Shown piece by piece: positions 17,466-26,940 of a stretch of DNA of 41,734 bases (position 1 is its first letter; each line of letters opens with the position of its first letter). Under the pieces are notes generated by a model. The model was given only the letters and a program-made list of their open reading frames with translations, had not been told where the DNA came from and did no database searches. Position numbers and translations under genes: made by a program. This DNA comes from CBDUBH01 sp965365345. GTDB taxonomy: Bacteria > Bacteroidota > Ignavibacteria > Ignavibacteriales > SURF-24. The stretch is from positions 1 to 41,734 of the forward strand of contig CBDUBH010000021.1 of the NCBI GenBank assembly GCA_965365345.1, read 5' to 3'.

Positions 17466-18596
17466 TTGAAAAAAGAAGTTTTGGTAATTGCCGGCGAAGC
17501 ATCAGGCGATTTGCACGGCGCTTCAATGATAAATGAATTGTTAAAATTTGATTCCGGAATTTCGGTTTGCGGAATCGGCGGCGATAAAATGCATGCAGAA
17601 GGCGCTGAACTGTTTTTTCACATCAATCAAATGGCTTTCCTTGGAATTGCCGAAGTTGTAAAACACATTCCGTTCATAAAAAAAGTTCAGAAAAATATTC
17701 TTGCCGAAGTAAAAAAGAGAAATATTAAAACAGCCGTTTTAATTGATTATCCCGGCTTCAATTTAAGTATTGCAAAAAAGTTAAAACAACTTGATGTAAA
17801 AATCATTTACTACATCTCGCCGCAAATTTGGGCTTGGGGAAAAGGAAGAATAAAAAAAATTCAAAAGCTTGTCGATAAAATGGTTGTAATTCTTCCCTTC
17901 GAAAAAGATTTTTACGGCTCGCATAATGTTGACGTTGAATTTGTCGGGCATCCGCTTATAAAGCAAATTCAAAATTATAATTATTTGAGCAAAGAAGATT
18001 TTTTTGCAAAATTCAATTTGGATACAGCAAAAGAAATTCTACTTTTACTTCCGGGCAGCAGAATTCAGGAAGTTAAAAAAATATTTCCGGAAATTATAAA
18101 AGCCGCTTCAAAAATTTCCAATGACCATAATTTGCAAACAGTTGTTGCATGCTCATCAAACATTGATGAAAATTTACTTTACGGATTAACGGATCAAAAG
18201 GATTTCAAAATTATAAAAGATCACACTTACGATCTTTTTAAATATTCAAAATTCGGAATTATAAAAAGCGGAACTTCAACTCTGGAAGCCGCATTATTCG
18301 GGCTTCCGATGATCGTGGTTTACGTTACAAGCAAACTTACATATCTTATCGGGAAAAATTTAGTTAAGATTGACAGCATCGCGCTTGCAAATATTGTATC
18401 GGGCGAAAAAATTGTTACAGAATTAATTCAGAATGATGTGAACGAAAAAAACATTTACAAAATTTCTTCGGAAATTTTAAGCGATGAAAATAAATTGAAC
18501 GGAATAAAAAACAAATTTAATAATTTAAAAGATAAATTAAGTTCCGAAGATGCATCAAAAAAATGCGCTGAAATTGTTCTTTCATATTTAAAATGA
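17466..18596 (+). CDS. lpxB: Lipid-A-disaccharide synthase
   Basis: Joins UDP-2,3-diacylglucosamine to lipid X to make the lipid A disaccharide, at the inner face of the inner membrane. The 376 residues are the normal length. The N-terminal VIAGEASGDLHGA motif, YYISPQIWAWGKGRIKKI and LLLPGSRIQEV are the LpxB signatures, and SGTSTLEAALFGLPMIVVY is the GT-B donor-site region. The start is TTG 17466; the next in-frame ATG lies after GEASGD, so it cannot be the start. It is tightly linked to the previous gene and overlaps the next by ATGA. Confidence 0.97.
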   Translation: MKKEVLVIAGEASGDLHGASMINELLKFDSGISVCGIGGDKMHAEGAELFFHINQMAFLGIAEVVKHIPFIKKVQKNILAEVKKRNIKTAVLIDYPGFNLSIAKKLKQLDVKIIYYISPQIWAWGKGRIKKIQKLVDKMVVILPFEKDFYGSHNVDVEFVGHPLIKQIQNYNYLSKEDFFAKFNLDTAKEILLLLPGSRIQEVKKIFPEIIKAASKISNDHNLQTVVACSSNIDENLLYGLTDQKDFKIIKDHTYDLFKYSKFGIIKSGTSTLEAALFGLPMIVVYVTSKLTYLIGKNLVKIDSIALANIVSGEKIVTELIQNDVNEKNIYKISSEILSDENKLNGIKNKFNNLKDKLSSEDASKKCAEIVLSYLK

Positions 18597-19249
18597 AATT
18601 AAAAGAAGTTAACAAAAAAGTTTTAAGATTTTTAGGAAATCATTTCCTTCATACCGCAATTTCTGCGCTTTGCAATTCTTTAAAAATTAATCAGATAAAT
18701 TTTGAAACAGTAAAGAAATTACAAGAGAACAAACAAAATTTTGTTTTGGCTTTTTGGCACGGAACAATGCTTGTGCCCTGGTATTTACAGCGCAATAATA
18801 ATTTTGCCGCTTTGGTAAGTCCGAGTAAAGATGGTGAACTTTTATTCAGACTTTTGAAAAAATGGAATTACAATGTTGTGCGCGGCTCCAGTAACGAAAG
18901 CGGCAGCGAGGCGCTTGATAAATTAATTAATTTCGCTAATGAAAATTTTTCGGTTTCAATTACACCCGATGGACCGAAAGGCCCGCAATTCAAAATGAAA
19001 GCCGGCGCGGTTGTTACTGCAAAAAAATCAGGCATACCAATAATTTTGCTCGGAATTCATTACGAAAAAAAACGTAAGTTAAAAAGCTGGGATAAATTTG
19101 AGATACCTGAATTTTTCAGCAAAGTTAATGTAATTTATTCCGATCCTGTTTATATTGATAAGGATTTAAATTTCGAGATGACCTCGGAAAAAATTTTACA
19201 ATGTGAATCATTGCTAAACGAAATTCAAAAAAAGGCTGAACAATTATAA
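18593..19249 (+). CDS. DUF374-type lysophospholipid acyltransferase family protein
   Basis: A 218-residue protein of the DUF374 branch of the LPLAT acyltransferase superfamily. AFWHGTMLVPW (His56) matches the family's FWHGR/T motif. SPSKDGELL and the strongly conserved TPDGPKGP follow, then GAVVTAKKSGIPIILLG. Its position between lpxB and lpxK, with overlaps of four bases and one base, suggests it acylates lipid A or a precursor. Some non-canonical late acyltransferases of lipid A (LpxJ type) are, as far as I recall, from this superfamily, so a late-acyltransferase role is a plausible inference. It is not LpxL/HtrB by sequence. Confidence 0.85.
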   Translation: MKLKEVNKKVLRFLGNHFLHTAISALCNSLKINQINFETVKKLQENKQNFVLAFWHGTMLVPWYLQRNNNFAALVSPSKDGELLFRLLKKWNYNVVRGSSNESGSEALDKLINFANENFSVSITPDGPKGPQFKMKAGAVVTAKKSGIPIILLGIHYEKKRKLKSWDKFEIPEFFSKVNVIYSDPVYIDKDLNFEMTSEKILQCESLLNEIQKKAEQL

Positions 19250-20289
19250 TGCTGTTTTTAAGATTATTGCTTTCTCCGTTTACTCCGGTTTACGCTTTTG
19301 TAATTTGGCTGCGGAATTATTTATTTGATAGAAATATTTTCAAGCAGCACAAAGTGAACGCAAAAGTAATTTCCATCGGAAATATTTCCGTTGGCGGTTC
19401 AGGCAAAACTCCAACCGTAATTCACATTACAAATCTGCTTAAACAATATTCAAAAAAAGTTGGTGTGTTAAGTCGCGGCTACGGAAGAAATTCGAAAGGA
19501 TATCTTTTAGTTTCCGATGATGAAAAAATTTTGACTGACGTAAACACCGGCGGTGATGAAATTTATCTTACCGCGCTTGAATGCAAAGTGCCCGCTGCTG
19601 TTTGCGAAAACCGCGTTGAAGGCGCAAATAAATTTTTGAAAGATGTTGATATTGATGTGATAGTTTTGGATGACGCATTTCAGCATCGTAAAATTTACCG
19701 TGATATTAATATCGTTGTTTTCGATCAGAATTTTTTAAATAGGATCGGCGGTATGGATCAAAATCTTTTACCGCTTGGATTGATGCGTGAAGGTTTCAAT
19801 GCCGTAAAACGTGCTGATGCAGCGATCATCAATAGAAAATTTTCAGAGATCTCACACCTTCCGGTTAAACTTCAAGAGTATTTTAAAGATGTGAAGATCT
19901 TTACCGCAAAATATAAAGCAACGGGATTTTTCGATTTAAAAAACAAACAATTTTTTAATCTTGATGAGTTCAAAGGACAAAAAAGTTTGGTGATTAGCGG
20001 AATTGCAAGACCGCAATCTTTTTTAAAAGTGCTTGAACAAAATAATATTGATATAAAAGATAAATTAATTTTTGAAGATCATAAAAATTACACTCCCGAA
20101 GATATTCAAAATATCAGAAAAGAATTTTACGCAAAAAATTCTCATTCAGTTGTTACCACAGAAAAAGATGCCGTAAAACTTTCACTCTTCAGCCGCGAGC
20201 TTGATGATATTGATATTTACTTTTTGAAGATTGAAATGGTGCCGGATAATCAGGAAGAATTTGAAAAATTCATCTTGAGTAAAATTTAA
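19249..20289 (+). CDS. lpxK: Tetraacyldisaccharide 4'-kinase
   Basis: Phosphorylates the 4' position of the lipid A disaccharide, giving lipid IVA. It has 346 residues with an N-terminal hydrophobic segment (1-20) that binds the membrane. The Walker A motif is IGNISVGGSGKTP (43-55), and SRGYGRNSKGY, GGDEIYLTA and VLDDAFQHRKIYRDINIV follow, all diagnostic of LpxK. The start overlaps the acyltransferase stop by one base (TAATG). It closes the envelope cluster; no terminator is clear in the 107 bases before ppdK. Confidence 0.97.
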   Translation: MLFLRLLLSPFTPVYAFVIWLRNYLFDRNIFKQHKVNAKVISIGNISVGGSGKTPTVIHITNLLKQYSKKVGVLSRGYGRNSKGYLLVSDDEKILTDVNTGGDEIYLTALECKVPAAVCENRVEGANKFLKDVDIDVIVLDDAFQHRKIYRDINIVVFDQNFLNRIGGMDQNLLPLGLMREGFNAVKRADAAIINRKFSEISHLPVKLQEYFKDVKIFTAKYKATGFFDLKNKQFFNLDEFKGQKSLVISGIARPQSFLKVLEQNNIDIKDKLIFEDHKNYTPEDIQNIRKEFYAKNSHSVVTTEKDAVKLSLFSRELDDIDIYFLKIEMVPDNQEEFEKFILSKI

Positions 20290-20396
20290 TTCATATAAAA
20301 AGTTCAAAAATTTGTTATCTTTAGGTCTTATATTTTAAAAAATAAGTTAAATATAAATCAACAGTTACAATATTTAAAATACACGGAGGAAAATTA

Positions 20397-23255
20397 ATGG
20401 CGAAAAAAGCTGCTAAGTATGTTTACTACTTCGGCGGAAATACAGCTGAAGGCACTGCAGAAATGAAAGAGCTGCTTGGTGGTAAAGGTGCTAATCTTGC
20501 TGAAATGGTAAATCTTGGTTTACCTGTTCCTGCAGGATTTACAATTACTACCGAAGTTTGTACTTATTATTATCAGAACAAGAAAAGATATCCCGCCGAA
20601 CTTGAAAAACAAGTCAACGATGCAATGAGAAAAGTTGAAAGAGAAATGAAGAAAAAATTCGGCGATGCAAAAAATCCATTGTTGGTTTCGGTACGTAGCG
20701 GTGCTCGCGCATCAATGCCCGGTATGATGGAAACAGTTTTGAATGTTGGATTAACTTCAGAAACACGCGAAGGATTAATTGCTAACGGTGCTGATCCTAG
20801 ATTCGTTTACGACTCACAACGCCGCTTGATTCAAATGTATTCTGACGTTGTTATGGAAAAAGCTGAAGGAATTGAACCTGCCGAAGGTAAAGGTGTTCGC
20901 CATCAACTTGAAAAAGAACTTGAAAAAATGAAACACGATAGAGGCGTTACCCTTGATACAGATCTTACCGCTGATGACCTTAAAGAATTGATTGAAACAT
21001 ATAAAGCAAAAGTTCAGGAAGTTTTAGGCAAACCTTTTCCTGATAATGCAAACGATCAATTATGGGGAGCAATAAGCGCAGTATTCAGAAGCTGGAACGG
21101 AAAACGCGCGATCTCTTACAGAAGATTTGAAAATATTCCCGATGAATGGGGAACCGCAGTAAACGTTCAATCAATGGTATTCGGAAATATGGGCGATACT
21201 TCAGCAACCGGTGTTGCATTTACCCGTAATCCTGCAACCGGCGAAAATGTTTTCTACGGTGAATGGCTTGTAAATGCTCAAGGTGAAGATGTTGTTGCCG
21301 GTATCCGCACTCCAAATCCTATGAATGAAAGCGGACAATCAGAACATACCGAAGGAATGGTTTCACTTGAAAAAGCAATGCCTAAAGTTTATAGAAATTT
21401 AATGCAATTCAGAAATACTCTTGAAAAGCATTACAGAAACATGCTTGATATTGAATTCACAATTGAAGATGGTACACTATACATGCTACAATGCCGCGTT
21501 GGAAAAAGAAACGGACCTGCAGCGGTTAAAATGGCATTGGATATGTACAAGCAAAAATTAATTACACGCGAAGAAGCAGTAATGCGTGTTGAACCTTCAC
21601 AGTTAGATGAATTACTTCACCCAATGATCGATCCTGCAGCTGAAAGAGAAGCTAAGATGATCACAAAAGGATTACCGGCAGGACCCGGCGGCGCATCAGG
21701 TAAAGTTGTATTCAGCGCGGCTGATGCTGTTGCAAAAGCTAAACAAGGCTGGGATGTGATCTTAGTCCGTGAAGAAACAAATCCTGAAGATATCGAAGGA
21801 ATGAGAGTTGCAAAAGCGATATTGACTGCCCGCGGCGGTATGACTTCACACGCAGCACTTGTTGCAAGAGGCTGGGGAAAATGCTGTATCGTTGGTGCCG
21901 GTTCAATCAAAATGAATCACGGTTCAAAATCTTTCACCGTTGGTGGAAATACAATTAAAGAAGGCGATTGGCTTACTCTTAACGGAACCAAAGGATATGT
22001 TTACGAAGGTCAGCTAAAAATGAATGAATCTGCTGAAGAAAATCCTGACTTCCAGGCATTCATGAAAATTTGTGATCAAGTTAAAAGATTAAAAGTACGT
22101 ACAAATGCCGATACCCCTGAAGATGCAGCCCGCGCCCGCGCTTTTGGTGCTGAAGGAATCGGACTTTTCCGTACCGAACATATGTTCTACGGTAAAAACT
22201 CTGAAGAGCCGTTATTCAAACTTCGTAAAATGATTATGTCAAATAACGTAGAAGAAAGACGTGCCGCTTTGGATGAACTTTTCCCGTATGTAAAAAAAGA
22301 TATGAAAGGCACAATGGAAGCTATGGATGGATTCCCGGTTACTATCAGAACTTTGGATCCGCCGCTTCATGAATTTGTTCCTAACGAAAAAGATGAAAGA
22401 AAAAAATTAGCAGAGGAACTTGGAATTTCTGCAAATGAGTTAAACGAAAGAGCTAAGGGCTTGCACGAAACAAATCCTATGATGGGACACAGAGGCGTAA
22501 GACTCGGTATCACATATCCTGAAATTACCGAAATGCAAGTTAGAGCTATTTTTGAAGCTGCTGCTGAATTAAATAAAGAAGGTAAAAAAGCTTTACCCGA
22601 AATTATGATCCCTGTTTCTACAACTTCAAATGAATTGAAACATCAATATGAAATTATTGAAAGAGTTCATAAAGAAGTTTTGCAAAAATATAATATCAAA
22701 AAATTGAATCACTTGGTTGGTACAATGATTGAAATTCCGAGAGCCGCATTAACAGCAGATAAAATTGCTGAGTATGCTCAATTCTTCTCATTCGGAACAA
22801 ATGACTTAACTCAAATGTCATTCGGATTTTCAAGAGATGATATGGGCGGGTTCTTGAAAGATTATTTGGAACAAGAAATTCTTCCTGTAGATCCTTTCCA
22901 AGTGATTGATAGAGAAGCTGTTGGTCAGTTAATGAAAATTGCTGTTGAGAAAGGAAGATCTGCAAGACCTGATATTAAACTTGGTATTTGCGGCGAACAC
23001 GGTGGCGAACCAAATTCAGTTGAATTCTGTCATCAGATAGGTTTAGCTTATGTAAGCTGTTCACCTTTCAGAGTTCCGATTGCAAGATTGGCTGCTGCAA
23101 GAGCAATGGTAAAAGAAATGAATTCTGCTGCCAAAGCTGCTCCGGCAAAAAATACTTCTATTAAAGTCGGCGGAAAAAAACCTGTTGCAGTAAAATCTGC
23201 TCCAATTAAAAAAGGTCCGGCAAATAAAACAACCGCAAAAAACAAGAAAAAATAA
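20397..23255 (+). CDS. ppdK: Pyruvate, phosphate dikinase
   Basis: Interconverts pyruvate, ATP and phosphate with PEP, AMP and pyrophosphate. It has 952 residues. The N-terminal nucleotide-binding part opens YYFGGNTAEGTAEMKELLGG and continues LLVSVRSGARASMPGMMETV. The phospho-carrier His485 lies in GGMTSHAALVARGWG, and the PEP-binding barrel carries the Cys in KLGICGEHGGEP. The usual length is about 875-910 residues; the last 46 or so residues (from about 906) form an extra Lys/Ala/Pro-rich tail (AAKAAPAKN, GGKKPVAVK, NKTTAKNKKK). ACGGAGGAAAATTA before ATG 20397 is the strongest ribosome site in the window, and the richer use of C-ending codons also suggests high expression. A terminator follows. 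Confidence 0.97.
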   Translation: MAKKAAKYVYYFGGNTAEGTAEMKELLGGKGANLAEMVNLGLPVPAGFTITTEVCTYYYQNKKRYPAELEKQVNDAMRKVEREMKKKFGDAKNPLLVSVRSGARASMPGMMETVLNVGLTSETREGLIANGADPRFVYDSQRRLIQMYSDVVMEKAEGIEPAEGKGVRHQLEKELEKMKHDRGVTLDTDLTADDLKELIETYKAKVQEVLGKPFPDNANDQLWGAISAVFRSWNGKRAISYRRFENIPDEWGTAVNVQSMVFGNMGDTSATGVAFTRNPATGENVFYGEWLVNAQGEDVVAGIRTPNPMNESGQSEHTEGMVSLEKAMPKVYRNLMQFRNTLEKHYRNMLDIEFTIEDGTLYMLQCRVGKRNGPAAVKMALDMYKQKLITREEAVMRVEPSQLDELLHPMIDPAAEREAKMITKGLPAGPGGASGKVVFSAADAVAKAKQGWDVILVREETNPEDIEGMRVAKAILTARGGMTSHAALVARGWGKCCIVGAGSIKMNHGSKSFTVGGNTIKEGDWLTLNGTKGYVYEGQLKMNESAEENPDFQAFMKICDQVKRLKVRTNADTPEDAARARAFGAEGIGLFRTEHMFYGKNSEEPLFKLRKMIMSNNVEERRAALDELFPYVKKDMKGTMEAMDGFPVTIRTLDPPLHEFVPNEKDERKKLAEELGISANELNERAKGLHETNPMMGHRGVRLGITYPEITEMQVRAIFEAAAELNKEGKKALPEIMIPVSTTSNELKHQYEIIERVHKEVLQKYNIKKLNHLVGTMIEIPRAALTADKIAEYAQFFSFGTNDLTQMSFGFSRDDMGGFLKDYLEQEILPVDPFQVIDREAVGQLMKIAVEKGRSARPDIKLGICGEHGGEPNSVEFCHQIGLAYVSCSPFRVPIARLAAARAMVKEMNSAAKAAPAKNTSIKVGGKKPVAVKSAPIKKGPANKTTAKNKKK

Positions 23256-23266
23256 TCTCTTTAATT

Positions 23267-23300
23267 GGCAGTAAGTGCATACTTACTGCCATTTTTTTTA
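23267..23300 (+). terminator. Terminator after ppdK
   Basis: GGCAGTAAGT (23267-23276) pairs perfectly with ACTTACTGCC (23281-23290) around GCAT, followed by a run of eight T (ATTTTTTTTA). It starts 12 bases after the ppdK stop. Confidence 0.93.
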
Positions 23301-23345
23301 TTATATTTATAGAAAAAAATGTTCCAGAGATAGTTAGGAGAAATT

Positions 23346-24380
23346 ATGAAACTATCGGATTTCAAGTATAACCTTCCAAAAACACAAATTGCAAAATTTC
23401 CGGCTGAACCCAGAGATTCAGCAAAGTTAATGGTTTTAAATCGCGCCAATCAAACAATCGAAAACAAAACTTTTAAAGATATTGTTGATTATATGAACAA
23501 AGGTGATGTGCTCGTAGTCAATGAAACAAAAGTTATTCAGGCGCGCCTTTACGGCAAAAAAGAAAGAACAAATGCAAAGATCGAAGTTTTTTTACTTCGC
23601 GAATTGAATAAAGAAGAATGCATTTGGGATGTGATCGTTGATCCGGCAAGAAAAGTAAGAATTGGTAACAGAATTTATTTTAATGATAATTTGTGGTGCG
23701 AAGTTATTGATAATACCACTTCAAGAGGAAGAACCGTAAGATTCAATCAGGCAGGAAATATTTTCAAAACGGTTGAACAGATCGGTGAAACGCCGCTTCC
23801 GCACTATATAAAACGCGAACCGGTTCCTGAAGATAAAGAAAATTATCAAACCGTTTTTGCAAAAGTTGATGGAGCCGTTGCAGCTCCCACTGCCGGACTT
23901 CATTTTACTCAAGAATTGATGGACGAGATCAAAAAGAAAGGAGTGAAAATTGCTCCGGTTGTTTTGCATATCGGACTCGGAACTTTCAGACCTGTGGAAG
24001 TTGAAGATCTTACAAAACACAAAATGGATTCCGAATATTTTGAGATCAGCCCAACCACGGCAGAAACAATAAATAAGGCTCTTCACAATAAAAATAAAGT
24101 TTTTGTTGTTGGAACAAGTTCAGCCCGCGCTGTTGAAAGCAGTGTAATGGCAGAAGGTTATGTAAAACCCAACAGCGGATGGACCGATAAGTTTATCTTT
24201 CCATCATATGAATTTAAAATTGCTAACTCTTTGATCACAAATTTTCACGCACCGGAATCAACTTTAGTAATGCTGGCTGCAGCATTTGCTGATTATGATT
24301 TCTTAATGAAAGCATACAAAAAAGCACTAAAAGAAGGCTATAGATTTTTAAGCTATGGCGATGCAATGTTAATCATATAA
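23346..24380 (+). CDS. queA: tRNA preQ1(34) S-adenosylmethionine ribosyltransferase-isomerase
   Basis: Transfers and isomerises the ribose of SAM onto preQ1 in tRNA, giving epoxyqueuosine. It has 344 residues. The opening SDFKYNLPKTQIAKFPAEPRD and the segments VLVVNETKVIQARL, AAPTAGLHFTQEL, VLHIGLGTFRPV and NFHAPESTLVMLAAAFA are the family's conserved blocks. GGAG lies eight bases before ATG 23346. The last base overlaps the next start (TAATG), so it is co-translated with ispD. The other queuosine genes seen (queF, queC) are 16 kb away on the other strand. Confidence 0.97.
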   Translation: MKLSDFKYNLPKTQIAKFPAEPRDSAKLMVLNRANQTIENKTFKDIVDYMNKGDVLVVNETKVIQARLYGKKERTNAKIEVFLLRELNKEECIWDVIVDPARKVRIGNRIYFNDNLWCEVIDNTTSRGRTVRFNQAGNIFKTVEQIGETPLPHYIKREPVPEDKENYQTVFAKVDGAVAAPTAGLHFTQELMDEIKKKGVKIAPVVLHIGLGTFRPVEVEDLTKHKMDSEYFEISPTTAETINKALHNKNKVFVVGTSSARAVESSVMAEGYVKPNSGWTDKFIFPSYEFKIANSLITNFHAPESTLVMLAAAFADYDFLMKAYKKALKEGYRFLSYGDAMLII

Positions 24381-25060
24381 TGAAAATTTTTGCGATAATT
24401 CCCGCAGGCGGTAAAGGTACCAGATGCGGAGGCGAAATTCCAAAGCAATATTTGAAAGTCAACGGAAAGGAAATTATTGCTTACACTCTTGAGATCTTTC
24501 AAAATTGCAAAAGCATAAATGAAATTATTGTACCCGCGCAAAGCGATTATTTTGATCTTTTAAATGAGATCAAAAATAAATACAATATTTCGAAATTAAC
24601 ACAAATCATTGAAGGCGGCAAAGAACGACAAGATTCAGTTTTTAATGCATTAAATTCGCTTAAAGCAAAAAAAGGCGATTTAGTTGCAGTTCACGATGCC
24701 GCCCGACCTTTACTCAACCCCGGAATTCTTTCAGAATCTTTAAAATCAGCGGAAATTTTCGATAGTGTACTTGTTGCAGTTTCCGGCCGGGATACTTTGG
24801 TAAGATCACAAAATGAATTTATTGAATCTTATCTTGATAGAAACGGAGTTTACTACGCACAAACTCCTCAAATTTTCAAATATGAAATTTTAAAAGATTC
24901 GATGGAAAAAGCATATAAAGAAAATTTCATTGGAACGGATGAATCTTCTTTAGTAACGCGGGCGGGATATAAAGTTAAAATTTTTGAAGGTTCGATTTTA
25001 AATTTTAAAATAACAACTAAAAATGATGTTGATTTGTTCGAAAAACTTTCTAAACTTTAG
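24380..25060 (+). CDS. ispD: 2-C-methyl-D-erythritol 4-phosphate cytidylyltransferase
   Basis: Makes CDP-methylerythritol in the MEP isoprenoid pathway. It has 226 residues. The nucleotide loop is PAGGKGTRCGGEIPKQY, the middle motif is VHDAARPLL, and the C-terminal motif TDESSLVTRAGYKV with EGSILNFKITT is typical of IspD. It overlaps queA by one base and ends 79 bases before plsY. No ispF is fused or adjacent. Confidence 0.95.
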   Translation: MKIFAIIPAGGKGTRCGGEIPKQYLKVNGKEIIAYTLEIFQNCKSINEIIVPAQSDYFDLLNEIKNKYNISKLTQIIEGGKERQDSVFNALNSLKAKKGDLVAVHDAARPLLNPGILSESLKSAEIFDSVLVAVSGRDTLVRSQNEFIESYLDRNGVYYAQTPQIFKYEILKDSMEKAYKENFIGTDESSLVTRAGYKVKIFEGSILNFKITTKNDVDLFEKLSKL

Positions 25061-25139
25061 AACTCAGATTTTTTTTGTTATTGAAAAATTAACTTATTAA
25101 TTTTAATTATATTTTAAAGGTAAAATAAGGTACGGTTAT

Positions 25140-25802
25140 ATGTTTCTACTGTTTATTATTGTGTTGTTATCGTATTTGATAGGTTCAATCCCTACCAGCA
25201 TTATTGTAAGCAAATTAGTTAAAGGCATTGATATAAGAAATTACGGCAGCGGAAATGCCGGCGGAACAAATGTGTTTCGCGTAATCGGGTGGAAATACGG
25301 AATTTTGGTAATTCTTCTTGACGCGTTAAAAGGCGCTTTGGCAGTTATAGTTGTTGCAAGGTTACATTACGGAGCTTTCCCTTTCGAAAATGCTACTCCT
25401 TTTGATGATTTTACTTTGGTTCAAATTATTGCAGGAGTTGCTGCTGTTATTGGTCACATCTGGACCATCTTCGCAGGATTCAAAGGCGGTAAAGGAATTG
25501 CCACCGCTTTGGGAATGCTTATCACAATAATTACAATTGATATGTTAGTTGCTTTGGGAGTTTTTGTTTTGGTAGTAGGACTTTCAAGATACATTTCATT
25601 GGGTTCAATAATTGCGGCAATTTCAGTTCCGCTAATAATGATCGTAAGAGAAAATATTTTCCATGTTGATATACAAGGATACTATACTGTACTTCCTTTT
25701 TCAATTGCAATAAGTTTTCTTATTATTTACACACACCGTGCAAATATCAGCAGATTGATAAAAGGAAACGAAAATAGAATAAAGTTATTCGGTAAAAAAT
25801 AA
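25140..25802 (+). CDS. plsY: Acyl-phosphate:glycerol-3-phosphate acyltransferase
   Basis: Adds the first acyl chain to glycerol 3-phosphate from acyl phosphate, beginning phospholipid synthesis in the inner membrane. It has 220 residues with five to six hydrophobic segments. The three conserved cytoplasmic loops are visible: GSGNAGGTNVFRVIG, FAGFKGGKGIATALG and a C-terminal HRANISRLIKGNE. The next gene makes its glycerol 3-phosphate substrate and starts 11 bases later, so plsY-gpsA is a functional pair. The Shine-Dalgarno is weak. Confidence 0.96.
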   Translation: MFLLFIIVLLSYLIGSIPTSIIVSKLVKGIDIRNYGSGNAGGTNVFRVIGWKYGILVILLDALKGALAVIVVARLHYGAFPFENATPFDDFTLVQIIAGVAAVIGHIWTIFAGFKGGKGIATALGMLITIITIDMLVALGVFVLVVGLSRYISLGSIIAAISVPLIMIVRENIFHVDIQGYYTVLPFSIAISFLIIYTHRANISRLIKGNENRIKLFGKK

Positions 25803-25813
25803 AAATTGAAACT

Positions 25814-26809
25814 ATGAGAATATCAGTTTTAGGTGCAGGCGGCTGGGGAACAACTTTAGCCGTTCTGCTTCATTTTAACGGACACGATGTTTATCTCTGG
25901 GAACACGATAAATCTTACTATAAACAGTTAGAAAAATACCGTGAAAATAAAATTTATCTTCCCAATGTAAAAATTCCAGACGAGTTAATTTTAACGAATG
26001 ATCTTGATGAAGCGATTTCAGATAAAAATCTTATCGTTTTAGCTGTTCCAGCACAATATTTACGCAGCGTTGTAAAAAAAATTCCTTATTCTAAAATAAG
26101 AAATTCGATTTTTGTAAGCGTTGCAAAAGGGATTGAAAATAAATCTTTGATGACAATGTCACAAATGATCAAAGCTGAAATTCCTTCACTTTCCGATTCG
26201 CAAATTTCCGTGCTCTCAGGTCCAAGCCACGCTGAAGAAGTTAGTAAAAGAATTCCGACTGCCGTGGTTTCCGCTTCCAAAGATTTTCAAACTTCAAAAA
26301 GTGTTCAAAGCGCGTTTATGACTCCGTATTTCAGAGTTTACTCTTCAACTGATATTATAGGAGTGGAACTCGGCGGCGCCATTAAAAATGTTATTGCAAT
26401 CGGCGCCGGAATTATTGACGGTGCAAATTTCGGCGATAACACAAAAGCCGCAATTATGACGCGCGGAACTGCCGAAATTGCACGACTCGGAAAAGCAATG
26501 GGCGCAAGATCCGAAACTTTTGCAGGACTTTCAGGCATGGGCGATTTGATCGTAACTTGTATGAGTAAACACAGCCGTAACCGTTTTGTTGGCGAAGAGA
26601 TCGGAAAAGGAAAAACATTAAAACAAATTCTGAACGCAATGAATATGGTAGCCGAAGGAGTTGATTCCTGCAAATCCGTTAAACAACTTGCGGAAAAATA
26701 TAAAGTTTCTACCCCGATTGTAAATGAAGTTTATGAGGTTTTATTTGAGGAAAAAGATCCCGTTAAAGCAACAACCGATCTTATGACGCGCGATATGAAA
26801 CCCGAATAA
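25814..26809 (+). CDS. gpsA: Glycerol-3-phosphate dehydrogenase [NAD(P)+]
   Basis: Reduces dihydroxyacetone phosphate to glycerol 3-phosphate for phospholipid head groups. It has 331 residues. The Rossmann loop is VLGAGGWGTTLA at the N terminus. SVAKGIE, LSGPSHAEEV, GGAIKNVIAIGAGI and FAGLSGMGDLIVTC are the family's signature segments, the Lys in GAIKN being catalytic. It ends the queA-ispD-plsY-gpsA run and is followed by a terminator, then by a convergent signalling gene. Confidence 0.97.
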   Translation: MRISVLGAGGWGTTLAVLLHFNGHDVYLWEHDKSYYKQLEKYRENKIYLPNVKIPDELILTNDLDEAISDKNLIVLAVPAQYLRSVVKKIPYSKIRNSIFVSVAKGIENKSLMTMSQMIKAEIPSLSDSQISVLSGPSHAEEVSKRIPTAVVSASKDFQTSKSVQSAFMTPYFRVYSSTDIIGVELGGAIKNVIAIGAGIIDGANFGDNTKAAIMTRGTAEIARLGKAMGARSETFAGLSGMGDLIVTCMSKHSRNRFVGEEIGKGKTLKQILNAMNMVAEGVDSCKSVKQLAEKYKVSTPIVNEVYEVLFEEKDPVKATTDLMTRDMKPE

Positions 26810-26849
26810 AGTCAAATAAATTTATTTAGGTTTTTAGATTTAGATTTTT

Positions 26850-26878
26850 AATTCCGGCTTTGTCCGGAATTTTTTTTG
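26850..26878 (+). terminator. Terminator after gpsA, built on a repeat hairpin
   Basis: AATTCCGG (26850-26857) pairs with CCGGAATT (26864-26871), followed by a T-run. The arms ATTCCGG/CCGGAAT with a six-base loop match the hairpins inside the interspersed repeat at 6644 and 6914. Confidence 0.85.
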
Positions 26879-26940
26879 TAATTTTTCATAATGAAATTTA
26901 AAAAGTAGTGCGGAATCTTTAAAAGAAATAAAAATATTTT

